DNA of 64,000 nucleotides from Azolla caroliniana. Lineage: Eukaryota; Polypodiophyta. This document shows, in pieces, positions 1 through 11,240 of this stretch. Under the pieces are notes generated by a model that made no database searches, had not been told where the DNA came from, and saw nothing but the letters and a program-made list of their open reading frames with translations. Made by a program: the position numbers and the translations under genes. Numbering within the stretch: position 1 is the first letter of the stretch; every line of letters starts with the position of its first letter. The stretch spans positions 3,596,001-3,660,000 of the forward strand of contig JBHGNT010000008.1 in assembly GCA_043228905.1 (NCBI GenBank). The letters run 5' to 3'.

Positions 1-796
1 TCGGAATTTTCTTCGGCTCTACACCATCAGCTTCCCCTTTCTCCTTTCGAAAGTGTTGATAGTTCTTTTGCAAGTGCCCCGGCTTCCCACAGTAGAAGCA
101 CGTGGGCCTTTCCCTCGACTTCAACCTCGTCCCTGACTTATCTCGATTTTCGGGACTTCGATGTCAGCCTCTTCCTTGATTTGTGTCACTCTCTCTGACT
201 AAGGCCTTTAGGTTGTATTGGACTCCTGGTCCTGTCAATGAGCTTCTTCATTCAATAAGCTTGACTTCACCTGCTCTAGGGATAGATGCTTCCCTTCTGG
301 TCCTGCATTTCCCAATGTGACAACTAGCGTTTGCCAGCTATCTGGAAGGGATTCCGACAACAATAGAGCTAATATCTCATCCACAAGGGGTACTTCTAGA
401 GAGGTGGTTTGGTTCATCAGTCCTTGGAAGGCATTAATATGCTTTGCTATGCTAGAGCTGACTTACTAGAGTGTCACAATCATTTTGAAAACTGTGACCC
501 TGTTCATGGCGTTCTTGTTTTCGAACATTACGCTTACCTTCTTCAAGAAGATGTCGGCTTCTGTTTCTTCACCAATGTTCTTGTACAGTCTCATGTCTAT
601 AAAACACCTTTTGTATGTTGCAGCCTTCAGATGCAACACAACCCAAGTCGATGCATTAATCTTGTCTGGCCTTTTGTCTCCGAACTGCACCACCTACCAG
701 AGCTCTTTGCACACGAGCACATCTCTCATCTTCGACTTCCACACTGAGTAAGTTGGAGCCGGTTATCTTGAACATGTCATCGAACGAGTCTTCCAT
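1..796 (-). pseudogene. gag: Ty1/copia gag, 5' part (element O, cut by window edge)
   Basis: Encodes the N-terminal part of a copia Gag (capsid/nucleocapsid) read right to left. The start is the ATG at 796-794, just inside the primer-binding site. Stretches at 466-693 and 235-417 match the UBN2-type gag of the copy at 37.3-37.9 kb (shared residues such as QFGDKR, TSLEVPL and LVVTLGNAG). A zinc knuckle lies near 70-115, but its last Cys is Tyr (C-x2-C-x4-H-x4-Y). The reading frame is broken several times. The remaining pol would lie left of the window. The domain assignment is solid; function is lost. Confidence 0.8.
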
Positions 797-797
797 C

Positions 798-809
798 TCT
801 TTGATACCA
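798..809 (-). other. Primer-binding site of copia O
   Basis: Read on the minus strand this is TGGTATCAAAGA, close to the initiator Met-tRNA complement TGGTATCAGAGC used by most plant copia elements. It sits between the 5' LTR and the gag ATG, which fixes the element's orientation. Confidence 0.75.
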
Positions 810-814
810 CTTAT

Positions 815-1350
815 TGGGATCGTGATCGGCCACAACCGGTCGATCGTTCATATATTTGGGTTCACAGAAAACGAGCAAGGTAATGCTCAGACAGAAGATA
901 ATAGAAAAACACAGAAACAAGACACGAATATTTAATGTGGAAAATCCGAATCGGGAAAAAACATGTGGAGTCCACAAACTCTGAAAAAACTATGAGAAGT
1001 ACAATAAGAAGCTCGGAGGAAACAACCTCGAGTTCTTCTTCGTCGGACTAACGGTTGTAGATTTACCAACTCTTACACTCTCACTCTCTCTCTTTCTTAC
1101 ACAGTTACAAAGGCAACTACCTTCAGTGTAACTCTTCAACAATGATCAACTACATTACCTTAAAGTTTGTCCTAGTTGTATTTATACATATACACCTTTC
1201 TGGCTATTTATAGATATAGCCCACATGGGCACAGTTAGATTATTTACAATTATAGCCCCTCGAATCGGACACAAAATCGATTATTGGCTTCAGCCGAGTT
1301 TACTCCTCAATTCGACTCATTCCATCCGGAGGGAACCGGTTTTCTCAACA
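815..1350 (-). repeat. 5' LTR of copia O
   Basis: A 536-bp segment that on the minus strand begins TGTTGAGAAAACCGG and ends CGATCCCA, giving TG..CA ends directly upstream of the primer-binding site. No second copy lies in the window, so length and ends are inferred from the PBS and the terminal dinucleotides. Confidence 0.65.
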
Positions 1351-1745
1351 CTACCCCCATTTGGCTTTTTATAATGATCAGATCTTGTACTATTTAAACC
1401 CCACCTATGGGGCATGAAAGAAGGAAGGAAATATATTGAAGTTACCCTTCAACTGTGTCTGTCTTGATTCCCTCTCTCTCATTCTCTCTCAGTGTCTCTC
1501 TCCCTCTCCCCGCACATTCGAACCCCCTTAGGTGGGGTGGAGCCGATCTTGGCTCCACCCCCCAGCCATCAACAATGTTGAAGTAGATGTTTTCAGCCAA
1601 ATGATGGCCAGGTAGGACGACCAATGGTGTGAAAAGGGACAAAAGGCCAAACAGGAAAAAGACAAACAAAGCTAGCTTAGAACCGAGTAGGGCGGTACGA
1701 TAACGATGAAACAATGAATGATTGTAATATTTTGTAATCGACCAC
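1351..1745. other. Spacer without recognised gene
   Basis: Mixed-composition DNA with a short CT-rich tract around 1465-1510. I see no long reading frame with family similarity. It may be the residue of an older element. Confidence 0.4.
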
Positions 1746-2277
1746 TATTGAGAATCAAGCTTAACCTATTCTAGTGCTTGAACACACCTTGAGAGTGTAT
1801 GAACACTCAAAGGTGAAAAGTTACCACTACTTTTGTAGCATTAACTATAATGTGTCATAAAATCATATTTTATGACACATAACTAATGAGTTTCCACATT
1901 CCCCATGACCGATGAGGTTCGGTAGTTAATGAAGAGAGATGGTGACTATATAAAGCACCCTCCTCCTACTTTGTAGTGTGTCAGTTAATCTCCTTTGTAA
2001 TATACATTTTCTTGAGTATTCTATTCTCATTTTCTATCTATCTTGTGTCTCTCTCCTCTTCTCTTGTAAAACACACACGCACACACACAACACACATCTC
2101 TAACTTATTCCGCTGCACAGAATCATACCACGATTCTTTACAACCATGCTTTCAAAAAAATAGGAAGCATGGAGTCTTCTATAAACATGTAGGATTGACA
2201 AAATTAGGGGGGCTATATGAATAGACTAAGGAACTGTATAGAGAGGTGCGTGTATTACGAGAAGGTTGAGAATCTCA
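1746..2277 (+). repeat. 5' LTR of copia E
   Basis: 532 bp, alignable along its whole length with 4526-5048. Shared landmarks include the GAGAATCAAGCT start, the ACACACGCACACACA block and the GAGAGGTGCG stretch near the end. It contains a TATATAAAG-type box near 1948. Confidence 0.8.
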
Positions 2278-2281
2278 ACGG

Positions 2282-2602
2282 ATAACACGATATCTTCATC
2301 AAATCGGCTTCTGAATGTCGAAATCCGACAGCTCCCTCTATGCACGAAACGATTCTGGAAGTCCGATTTGTCGTCATCCTATACGTAGATGATCTAGTCA
2401 TTGGAGGAGAAAGTCTAGTCGACATCAACAAGGTCAAGTCCCACCTCTCCGACAAATTCGAGATGACGGACATGAAGGAGCTCCATTACTTCCTTGGCAT
2501 CACGATAATTCGAACTCCAACCAGCATTATGATCTATGAATGGCACTACATCCTCAACTCGTTATACAAGTTCGAAATGATTAAGTGCAAATTTGTGGCA
2601 AC
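2282..2602 (+). pseudogene. pol: RT fragment of copia E (YVDD region)
   Basis: The plus-strand frame from about 2340 contains the copia reverse transcriptase active-site motif YVDDLV, followed by the usual KF.M.D...LHYFLGI block. It ends where F1 begins. The upstream palm and fingers are deleted. It continues after F1 at 3684. Confidence 0.8.
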
Positions 2603-3675
2603 CAAGGTTGTTAGGTACGTTAGGTACGGTACGGATACCATATGTATATAACATATTCATCCATGTATAGTACCTCCCAATTTAAAAATACGTTAAATAC
2701 GTTTTCTTAATATGTTAAATACTTATCAAATGCGTAAAATATGTATTTTACGTATAGTACATTAAATACTTCTAGAATTTGAAAATTATTTACCTTTCTA
2801 AAAAATATCTATAATATTGTAAAAAACATCTATGTTTACACAATTTTGTGATGTACAATATAGCTCTATATCCTAAAATGCATATAAGACATTTAAACAT
2901 TTCAAATCCTAAAATACTTGTAGTAATATGGATGTCAACATTCCATTATTCTATAAATCAGTGTAAGTGTGTATCACGATGTTCTACTTCAAATTGTAAT
3001 TATTTACAATTATGCCTTCATAGATTGAGGAATCGTCTACGATTATCAAACTCATGGTAGGTTTCTCTTTTCTTCGTTTTCTTCTTCTTCTTCTTCTATC
3101 TTCTGTGATCATCACACTTAGTGTTAGGACAAGTTTATGTCTTCTTTTCTCTCTTCTTATTCTTCTTCTTCTTCATCATCTTTTTCATCGTCGTCTCTTC
3201 CATTCTTCTTCCTTCCTTCCTTCGGCTTCTTTTTCACTAAAATCTTTTTTTTCTTTTGCTTTTTGTTGGGGTTTTAGTTGCATTTTCTTTATAAATACAT
3301 ATTATACCTGTATTTTTATAAATATGTTAAATATCATATTGGACAAATGTACATGATATTTGATTGAACAACATTGAGGTATAGTACGTACTATACAAAT
3401 GATGAGGTACTATACATATTTTTATTCTTCTTTCTTCCTTCCTTTGGCTGCTTTTTCACTAAAATCTTTTTTTTCTTTCACTTTTTGTTGGGGTTTTACT
3501 TGCATTTTCTTTATAAATACATATTATACCTGTATTTTTATAAATACGTTAAATACCATATTGGACAAATGTACATGATATTTGATTGAACAACATTGAG
3601 GTATAGTACGTACTATACAAATGATGAGGTACTATACATATTTAAACGTTAAATACGGGTACGTAAACAACCATG
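2603..3675 (+). mobile_element. hAT-like MITE F1
   Basis: Ends are CAAGGTTGTT and AACAACCATG, i.e. terminal inverted repeats of the form CA(A/T)GGTTGTT. Flanks are gtggcaac and gtggcaag, a near-perfect 8-bp target-site duplication, which is the hAT hallmark. Two further copies occur (48392-49054 and 54465-55294). The interior is AT-rich and full of TACGTA and TTAAATAC motifs, and encodes no transposase. This copy is longer than the others because of a 222-bp internal duplication. Confidence 0.8.
3202..3645 (+). repeat. 222-bp tandem duplication within F1
   Basis: The segment running from a pyrimidine-rich stretch through CACTAAAATC, the GTACTATACA block and TGATGAGGTA is present twice, at about 3202-3423 and 3424-3645, with few differences. 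The other two copies of the MITE have it once. Confidence 0.8.
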
Positions 3676-3683
3676 GTGGCAAG

Positions 3684-4510
3684 TCCTCTCTCTCGATCAA
3701 AATCTCAAAGTGGATGCTGACTCTGGCACCGTAGAGTGTGAGCCGACTCAGTATTGACAACTGATCGGCATCCTCATCTATCTCACAATCACTTGACCCG
3801 ACCTCAACAACCATGTTGGTCCCGTTAGCCAATTCATGCAAAAGCCATGTGATATTCACTTGGATTGCGCGAAGCGAGTGTTACGATGTACGTGAGCGGC
3901 ACAATGGATTATGGCGTCCTCTACAAGAAGACAATGCCATATCGAGTCAAAGGGTACACAAATGCTAACTGGGCCGGCTATAGAGCCGATCGACAGTCGA
4001 CCTCCAGATTTGTTTTCTCCCTTGGCAGCGGAGCCATCTCCTGGAGTAGTAAGAAGCAATGAACTGTCGCTCTTTCGAGCACATAGGCTGAATATAGGGG
4101 CGCGACGGTGGATAAATGTGAAGCCGTATGGCTCAAGAGGATTTTGAAGGATCTGGGCGCTCCCATCAGGGATCTGACTCCCCTTTATTGCGACAACATA
4201 AGCAATATTTATCTGGCTCGAAACCTGGTGTTCCACGCGTGCACGAAGCATATCGAGGTGCACTATCACTTCATCCGAGAGCACTTTCAGACTAGAGATG
4301 TCAACCTTCAACATATCAACACGAATCTTCAAAAAACCGACATCTTCACCAAAGCCCTAGGAGCCAACAAGCTTCGACAATTCATGTTAGACCTTGGATT
4401 GACGATCCCTGACTTGCCAAGCTTGAGGGGGAGTACAAGAGAGAATCGGAAACCGTTTGAACTAGATACCAATCGGCGCAGACATCAACTGAAAGGAACT
4501 GACCTGAATT
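3684..4510 (+). pseudogene. pol: RT C-terminus and RNase H of copia E
   Basis: Resumes the copia pol after F1. It contains the RT thumb-like IGILIYLTIT block, then RNase H with CSSKKQ, AEYRGA, a CDN motif (YCDNIS), HIEVHYHF and DIFTKALG. At least one frameshift (around 3860) and several stops break it, so it is dead. After the RNase H end (SLRG, with a first G-rich tract at about 4420-4432) about 80 further bases are translatable before a second G-rich tract next to the LTR. Confidence 0.85.
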
Positions 4511-4525
4511 GAGCTTGAGGGGGCG
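4511..4525 (+). other. Polypurine tract of copia E
   Basis: GAGCTTGAGGGGGCG immediately before the 3' LTR, as needed for plus-strand priming. A similar tract occurs about 95 bp upstream, at the end of the RNase H frame. Confidence 0.7.
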
Positions 4526-5048
4526 TGTTGAGAATCAAGCTCAACCTAGTCTAGTGCATGAACACACCTTGAGAGTGTATGAACATTGAAAGGTCAAAAG
4601 TCACCACTACTTTTGTAGCATTAACTATGTGTCTTAGAATCATATTCGATGACCTATAACTAATGAGTTTCCACATTCCCATGACCGATGAGCTTCGGTA
4701 GTTAATGAGGAGAGAGGGTGACTATATAATGCACCCTCCTACTTTGTAATGTGTCGGTTAATCTCCTTTGTAATATACATTTTCTTGAGTATTCTATTCT
4801 CCTTTTCTATCTATCTTGTGTCTCTCTCCTCTCCTCTTCTAAAACACACACGCACACACACAACACACATCTCTAACCTATTCCGCTGCACAGAATCATA
4901 CCGCGATTCTTTACAACCACGCTTTCTAAAAATAGGAAGTTGGGAGTCTTCTATAAGCATGTGGGATTGAGAAAATTAGGGGGGCTATATGAATGGACTA
5001 AGGAACTGTATAGAGAGGTGCGCTATTCTGAGACGGTTGAGAATCACA
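4526..5048 (+). repeat. 3' LTR of copia E
   Basis: 523 bp, starts TGTTGAGAATC and ends GAGAATCACA. It pairs with 1746-2277. Confidence 0.8.
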
Positions 5049-5096
5049 ATCGATAGTCGATCGGGTTACGTTCTAATAGTTCTACTTTATTAATAT

Positions 5097-5293
5097 TGTG
5101 TTGTGCATGTGTTCCTTTGTGCCACCCTTTTAACACACCATTTTTAGGATGTATGTACCTAAGCCGACCCACCCTTTTAGCACACCCTTTTGTAGCTAAG
5201 CCAACCCAAATGTGTACCTTTGTATAAACTATAAATTGAGTAATAAGTAAGAAGCTAACTAGGTTGGTTTTGATCTCTTATGTGCATCTCACA
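5097..5293 (+). repeat. 5' LTR of gypsy G
   Basis: Matches 11814-12009 along its length (GTGCATGTGTTCC, CCGACCCACCCTTTTAGCACAC, GTTTTGATCTCTTATGTGCAT). A possible primer-binding site, TGGTGGAGATG, follows three bases later. Confidence 0.75.
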
Positions 5294-5581
5294 TATTGGT
5301 GGAGATGTGGGGTACCCGTGCCCCACGTCCAGGCATCCACCTCTTCCCCCTCACCTTAGGTTGCCCACTAGCTTCTTCCGCCACGAGTTTACCCAATCCC
5401 CCTCTGACACGATAACCCTCCTATCCCCCACCTAAGCCAAGTCTAGGTAGCCCTCAGTCTACAAGACGAATTGATCTTTCTCCGCTAATTGATATTTCTT
5501 GGATCCCCCTCCGACATGATAGCGCCCTCTTGTCCCCCACTTCAGCCAAGTCCAGGTGGCCCTCAGTGCACAGGAGGGATT
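5294..5581 (+). other. 5' interior of gypsy G, non-coding
   Basis: C-rich leader-like sequence between the G 5' LTR and the copia H insertion. It contains an imperfect tandem duplication of a segment with CCCACCTAAGCCAAGTC and GGTGGCCCTCAGT. No gene is seen. Confidence 0.5.
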
Positions 5582-6139
5582 TGTTGGGGATATGTCCCTC
5601 TAGTGGGAGCCGGTTGTCTAGAAGAAGCTGATAGTCGAAGGCAAGTAAAACCGATTGTTCGGAAATTGCCGACAATCGAAGACAAGTGAGAACCGACTAT
5701 TCGGAAATAGCCGACAGTCGAAGAGTCAACAACAGGGAGTCGACTGTTTGAAGAGACTAATTATTATTATGGTAATTATAATAACGATAAGTAGCAGCGG
5801 CTACATTTGTAAATAGCCCATACAATGTATTAGAATAAATACATTTAGGGCAAACGTGATGAAAACAGAAGTGTGCGTAAGAGAGACGGAGAGAGAGAAA
5901 GAGAGTGGCGCCATAGATGTGTGAGTAACAGCAGGCGTCAAGAGTCCTGTGTGGCTGACACACTCGACGAAGTGTTGTAATCTCTCTATTGTATATCCGT
6001 TGTATAGTGAAGTTTCTGCTCTCTCGTGGTTTTCTCCCGTTTTGGGTTTCCACGTAAATGTCTATGTATTGTGTCGTTGTGTGCCTGTGTATTACAGCGT
6101 ATTCTTTGTTCTTGTGTATAACGATTCGATTTCTCAACA
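5582..6139 (+). repeat. 5' LTR of copia H
   Basis: 558 bp. It contains repeated motifs of the form ACTATTCGGAAATAGCCGAC in its first part, which may act as U3 elements, and a GAGAGA tract near 5880-5905. Confidence 0.9.
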
Positions 6140-6142
6140 ATC

Positions 6143-6154
6143 TGGTATTAGAGG
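6143..6154 (+). other. Primer-binding site of copia H
   Basis: TGGTATTAGAGG, one base change from the iMet-tRNA complement core, three bases after the LTR. Confidence 0.8.
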
Positions 6155-6167
6155 TTGAGGTGCAACC

Positions 6168-6960
6168 ATGGAAGGATGTGTGAGCGGCTTCCCAGGCATG
6201 ATAGTTCTAAACTCATAGAACTATGTAGATTGGAAGATAAAGATGGAAGACCTTCTCATCGTGAAAGACCTGTACGAGCCAATCAAGAGAGCAGATATAC
6301 CCAAGGGGGTATTGGACTCAGATTGGAAACTTCTCAATAGAAAGGCAGTGAACACCATCCGACAGTGCGTCGACGTAAGTGTCTTACAACATGTGGCGAA
6401 CGTCACAAATGCCCACGAGATGTGGCAGAAGCTTTCGGGTCTATATGAGAGGAAGAATGCCCTCAATAAAACCTCATTGATGAGAAAAATCATATGGCTG
6501 AAATACAGAGACGGTGAGAGCATCGTCAAACACATCATCACATTCATGGGGTATGTGAATCAACTTGCTGCAACCAAATTCCCCTTGGATGATGCAATGT
6601 AGGCTATCCTGTTGATCTGCACACTACCGGATAACTAGGAGAACCTAGTGGTTACTCTCAACACCTCTTGTCAAGAAGAGAACTTGTCTTTACAAATGAT
6701 GAAGACAAGTATCCTAAATGAGGAGGCAAGAAGGAAGGACAAGGGAGTTCTGTCCCAGTCAGAGGAATCTGACTCAACATATTCACAGAGGAAGGGACCG
6801 GCGAAGAATAAGTCCACAACGAACAAACAAATCCCACGCCAGATCAAAGTCCAGAGGTAAGCCAATGTGCTTTTATTGTGGAAAACTTGGAAACCTCCAA
6901 AAGGACTACCGACACATGAGAAAAGACAGGGGTGTCAGAAACAATGTCGAACCCAAGAAG
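6168..6960 (+). pseudogene. gag: gag of copia H
   Basis: The ATG at 6168 opens a copia Gag frame. In-frame TAG codons occur at 6216 and 6603, and a frame change near 6850 links it to the nucleocapsid part. The central UBN2-like capsid region (EMWQKLSGLYERKNALNK) is clear. The zinc knuckle (about 6868-6910) reads C-x2-C-x4-N-x4-Y, so His and the last Cys are both lost and RNA binding by this knuckle would fail. Confidence 0.85.
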
Positions 6961-7305
6961 ATTCCTGATGAGAAGAACACTTCGGCCATTGCTACGAGCA
7001 ATGAAGAACTATTGTTCATCTGCGAACAAACAAGTGCAAATCTTGCAAGTGAAGAATGCACTTGGGTGATCGATTCCGAGGCATCGTTCCACATAACTCC
7101 ATTGACAAAGTATTTCTCGACTTACATAGCCGGGGATCATGGCTATGTAAAGATGGGTGACAGTGGAGAGTGCAAGGTAACCGGAGTTGGAAGTGTCTGC
7201 CTAACGACATCGACAAGGTGTCGACTGACACTGAAGGATGTTCAACACATCCCCGATATCAGATTGAATCAGATATCGACTGGAAGGCTTGATGACGAAG
7301 GCTGA
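6961..7305 (+). pseudogene. pol: Aspartic protease of copia H
   Basis: Continues the gag frame. The active-site motif expected as DSGA is DSEA at about 7075, replacing the invariant Gly, and is followed by the typical H.T...(F/Y)F, MG...GEC and IPDIR.NQISTGRL blocks. The frame stops at 7303-7305. Confidence 0.85.
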
Positions 7306-8267
7306 AGTGGTAGTTTTCGGAATGGCAAGTGGAAGTTATGCCGAGGAAATCTTATAATGGCCCAAGCACAAAAAGAAGGCACATTGTGTATGATGCATGC
7401 CCGACTGTGCAAATCGGAAGTGAATGTGGCAGCCGACTCATTAGGAGAAATATGGCATAAGAGGCTAGGCCACATGAGTGAGAAGTGAATGCACCTACTA
7501 GCAGACAAGAAACTTCTACCAGAAGTCAAGGGAGTGCACCTGGAGAAATGCGTCAACTACTTAGTCAGAAAGCAGAATAGAGCAACATTCCACACAAGAC
7601 CACCGAGGAGAAGAGAAGTGCCACTTGAACTAGTACAGACGAATGTGTGCTATGTGGATGCTCCATCACATCGAGGTGGACAGTACTTTGTGACGTTAAT
7701 TGACAACTATAGTCGGAAGACATGGGCCTCCGTACTGAAGTTGAAGGATCAAGTACTGTCGTTTTTCAAGGAGTTCTAGGCAAGAACCGAAAGAGAGTTG
7801 GGTCAGAAGTTGAAAGTTGTTCGAACCGACAACGGTGGTGAGTACAGAGGGCAGTTCGAGATATACTGCAAGTGCCAGGGTATTCGGATCGAATACACAG
7901 TGCGAAAGACCCTAGAATTAAACGGGCTTGTAGAGAGGATGAATCGAACAATCATGGAGAGGGTAAGGAGCATGCTCTCTCATGAAAAACTGCCAAAATC
8001 CTATTGGGTTGAGGTGATGTACACAACTGTTTATCTGATCAACAGGTCTCCCTCAGTACCATTAAAGGTTGATGTCCCACAGAGAGTGTGGATAGGGAAG
8101 GATGTCTCCTACCAACACCTGAGGGTGTTCGGATGTTTGGTATATATGCATGTACCGAAGGATCAGAGGTCAAAGCTCGACAACAAGTCGAAAGCATGCA
8201 TATTCATGGGATATTTGGAAGATGAGTTCGGCTATAGTCTATGGGACCTAGTTGAAAGAAGGTACTG
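7306..8267 (+). pseudogene. pol: Integrase of copia H
   Basis: The HHCC zinc region (WHKRLGHMSEK...; spacing altered) precedes the catalytic core. The first catalytic Asp of the DDE triad is Asn here (LVQTNVC instead of ..TDVC); the second Asp (VRTDNGGEY) and the Glu region (NGLVERMNRT) remain. Stops occur near 7488 and 7777. The C-terminal part (YLINRSPS, RVFGCLVYMHVP) is well preserved. Confidence 0.9.
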
Positions 8268-10262
8268 AGAAGTCGGGACGTAGTCTTTCTTGAAGATAAG
8301 ACAATTGAAGACTGGAAGCAATAGGACTCCGAATTGATTCCCTAGTCAACCTTGACTACCATCGACTTAAGGCTAAGTGAACCAACACCGTCGGCTGTTC
8401 GGAGACAGCTGGGCGATAGAGCTGAATCCAAATTGGTCGACTCGGAGAGACCGACTGACTATGAGTCAGTGTCGGTAGAGCTGCTAAAGTCAGTTGATGA
8501 ATATAAGTTGGAGTTATCTAACCGGGAGATACCGATTGACGAGTAGAATCCCGAGCGGTGAGAAGAGTTGGCAGAGACATCCGAACGAGAGCCAACAATG
8601 AGTGGAAGAAGATACCCACTGAGAGAAAGGAAAGCACCGACAACATATGCCAGTCAATACATCCTCTTGACTGATAGGTGAACCGGAGTGCTATGAAGAA
8701 GCCATTGCTGACGAGCATAGAGAAAAATGGATGAGCACGATGCAAGATGAGATGGAATCCTTGCACGAGAACTACACCTACGACCTAGTAGAGCTACCGA
8801 AAGGTAAGAGAGCACTCAGGAATAAGTGGGTCTACAAGGTGAAGACTGGAGAAGTCGATAGTGAGCCTAGGTATAAAGCCCGCATAGTGGTGAAGGGTTC
8901 CAATAGAAGAAGGGCGTCGACTTTGACAAAATATTCGCATCGGTCGTAAAGATGACATCCATCTGAACTGTTCTAAGCATAGCGGCAAGTATGGACCTGG
9001 AGATCAAACAGTTGGATGTCAAAACTGCATTCTTTCCTGGGTAGCTAGAAGAAGAAATCTATATGTAGAAACCCGAAGGCTTTGAGGAGAAAGGGAAAGA
9101 GAATCTGGTGTGTCGACCGAAGAAAAGCTTGTACGGTCTGAAACAAGCTCCACGTCAATGGTACAAGAAGTTCGAGTCCTTCATGATGGAACACCAGTTC
9201 CAGAAAACACAAGCCGATCACTGTGTGTCCGTCAAAAGGTACGAAGAAGGAGACTTCTTGATTCTCTTGTTATATGTTGATGACATGTTGATAGTCAGTC
9301 AAGACACAAGGAAGATCGGAAGCTTGAAGAAAGCTCTAGGCAGGTCGTTTGCCATGAAAGATCTTGGACCAACTAAACAGATCTTAGGAATGCACATAGT
9401 TCGAGTCAGAGCTCAAAAGGTTCTATGGTTGTCACAGCGGAAGTATGTGACAAAGATCCTAGAAAGGTTCAACATGTCAAATGCAAAGCCGGTCGGCTCC
9501 GTGTTGCCGACAAACTGCAGATTGAATGCGAAACAGTGCCCGAAAGGGGAGAAGGAGAAGGCTGAGATGAGGAAGGTACCATATGCCTTGGCCGTCGGCG
9601 GTCTAATGTACGCTATGGTCTGTACGACACCAGACATAGTATTTGTTGTGGGAACAATAAGCCGATATATGAGTAATCCAGGGAGAGAACACTGGGCAGC
9701 GGTGAAGTGGATACTCCGGTACTTAAAAGGCACCTCAGGGGTGTCGGAAAACCTGTGCCTAAGGTATGGTGTCGGAAAACCTGTGCTAGAAGGATTTACC
9801 TATTTAGACATGTCGGGAGAGGTCGACTCGAGCCGATCCACGTTAGGGTACGTGATGACCTATGCAGGGGGAGTATTGTCGTGGCAATCACGACTGCAGA
9901 AGTCTGTGGCGCTGTCGACCACAGAGGCGGAGTATATGGCAACGGTAAACGCCGGAAAAGAGCTTACCTGGATGAGAAATTTTCTCAATGAGCTAGGGAT
10001 GAAGCAGAGGGAGTTCTTGCTTCACTATGATAGCTAGAGTGCCATACATCTTGCCAATAATGTTGCATATCACTCCCGGACCAAGCACATACACAGAAGG
10101 TATCACTGGTTGTGGGAGAAAGTCGAAGAACAAGAGTTTACACTTGTGAAGATCCACATGGATAACAATAGATCCGACATGCTAACGAAGAACCTAACTA
10201 TGGACAAACTCAGAGTCTGTCGACAGAAGCTAGGACTAACTGACTCCCTCCCACAGGAGTGA
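8268..10262 (+). pseudogene. pol: RT and RNase H of copia H
   Basis: The acidic integrase-RT linker (8268-8700) is broken. RT starts near 8730 (MQDEMESL, KWVYKVKTGE, YKARIVVKG), is frameshifted between 8930 and 9105, then runs open from 9108 to 10034 with SLYGLKQAPRQWY, the catalytic YVDDML, FAMKDLG and IGSLMYAM-like blocks. RNase H follows (ALSTTEAEYMA, SRTKHI, DMLTKNL). A TAG at 10036-10038 truncates it. A short direct duplication near 9735-9790 inserts about five residues not present in copy N. Confidence 0.92.
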
Positions 10263-10272
10263 AGGGGAAGTT

Positions 10273-10578
10273 TGTTGGGGATATGTCCCTCCAGTGGGAG
10301 GAGCCGGCTGTCAAGAAGAAGCTGATAGTCGAAGGCAAGTAAAACCGATTGTTTGGAAATAGCCAACAATCGAAGACAAGTAAGAACCGACTATTCGGAA
10401 ATAGCCGACAATCGAAGAGTCGACAATAGGGAGTTGACTGTTTGACAAGACTAATTATTATTATGGTAATAATAATAATGATAAGTGGCAGCGACTACAT
10501 TGTAAATAGCCCATACAATGTATTAGTATAAATTCATTTAGGGAAAACGTGATGAAAACATAAGTGTGCATAAGAGAG

Positions 10579-10614
<36 letters not shown>

Positions 10615-10846
10615 GCACCATAGTTGTGTTAGTAACAACAGGTGTCAAGAGTCTTGTGTGGCTGATACACTCGACGAAGAGTTGTAATCTCTTTGTTGTA
10701 TATCCGTTGTATAGTGAATTTTCTGCTCTCCCGTCGTTTTCTCCCATTTTGGGTTTCCACGTAAATGTTTGTGTACTGTGTCATTGTGTGCCTGTGTATT
10801 ACAGTGTATTCTCTATTCTTGTGTATAATGATTCAATTTCTCAACA
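10273..10846 (+). repeat. 3' LTR of copia H
   Basis: 574 bp, preceded by the purine tract AGGAGTGAAGGGGAAG. It differs from the 5' LTR mainly by a longer GA microsatellite (about 10575-10612) and scattered substitutions. Confidence 0.92.
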
Positions 10847-11240
10847 GGATTGATATCTATCCACTAATTGCTAGCTCGTTTTCCATCACTAGCCCCATCC
10901 AACTATTATGTGATCAGGGCTACCAGTTCCACGAAGATGTCCTCAACGTCGTTACAGCTCAACGAGGTGTCCAGAAGGTGCTTATGTCCCCATACCATGC
11001 TCAAACAAATGGCCTCACCGGACGCCTCAACAAGACCTTCAAGAAAGAGATTGTCGCTTATATCGATCCATGCAACAAAACTTGGGATCAAATCTATCCT
11101 TTCGTCACCCACACCTACAATACATCTGTACCGGCATTGACACGGATCAACCCTTTTTGAGCACTCTATGGGCGTAACCCTTGCCTCCCACCAGAATTGT
11201 CCATTGATGTCCGTTCAAAACCTGTCAACATGGATAGTGT
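10847..11240 (+). pseudogene. pol: Integrase fragment of gypsy G
   Basis: Plus-strand frame with the Ty3-type integrase core end: LLCDQGYQFHED (second catalytic Asp), then SPYHAQTNGLTGRLNKT, where the catalytic Glu expected in the NGL.ER position is Gly. WDQIYPFVTH.YNTS and ALYGRNP follow. One stop lies at 11158. The N-terminal half is absent because of deletion around the copia H insertion. It continues at 11717. Confidence 0.85.

Larger units (their letters stand above)
1746..5048 (+). mobile_element. Ty1/copia element E, internally deleted
   Basis: Two direct LTRs (1746-2277 and 4526-5048) bound a short interior that keeps only the C-terminal half of RT and RNase H. Gag, protease, integrase and the RT N-terminus are missing, the interior jumping from the 5' LTR straight into RT. 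The MITE F1 (2603-3675) is inserted in the RT segment. The first LTR base pair has decayed from TG to TA. No clean target-site duplication was found. Confidence 0.8.
5582..10846 (+). mobile_element. Ty1/copia element H, full-length but mutated
   Basis: LTRs at 5582-6139 and 10273-10846 (TGTTGGGGATATG start, TCTCAACA end) bound gag, protease, integrase, RT and RNase H in the copia order. The 5-bp duplication ggatt (5577-5581 and 10847-10851) is perfect. The insertion lies inside gypsy G. Every domain carries stops or shifts, so it cannot be autonomous. N at 46987-50621 is a second member of the family. Confidence 0.93.

Noticed and set aside
1976-2224. Plus-strand frame in the LTR of E (also at 4749-4970)
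   Set aside because: Lies wholly in both LTR copies and reads through simple CA repeats; no coding signal.
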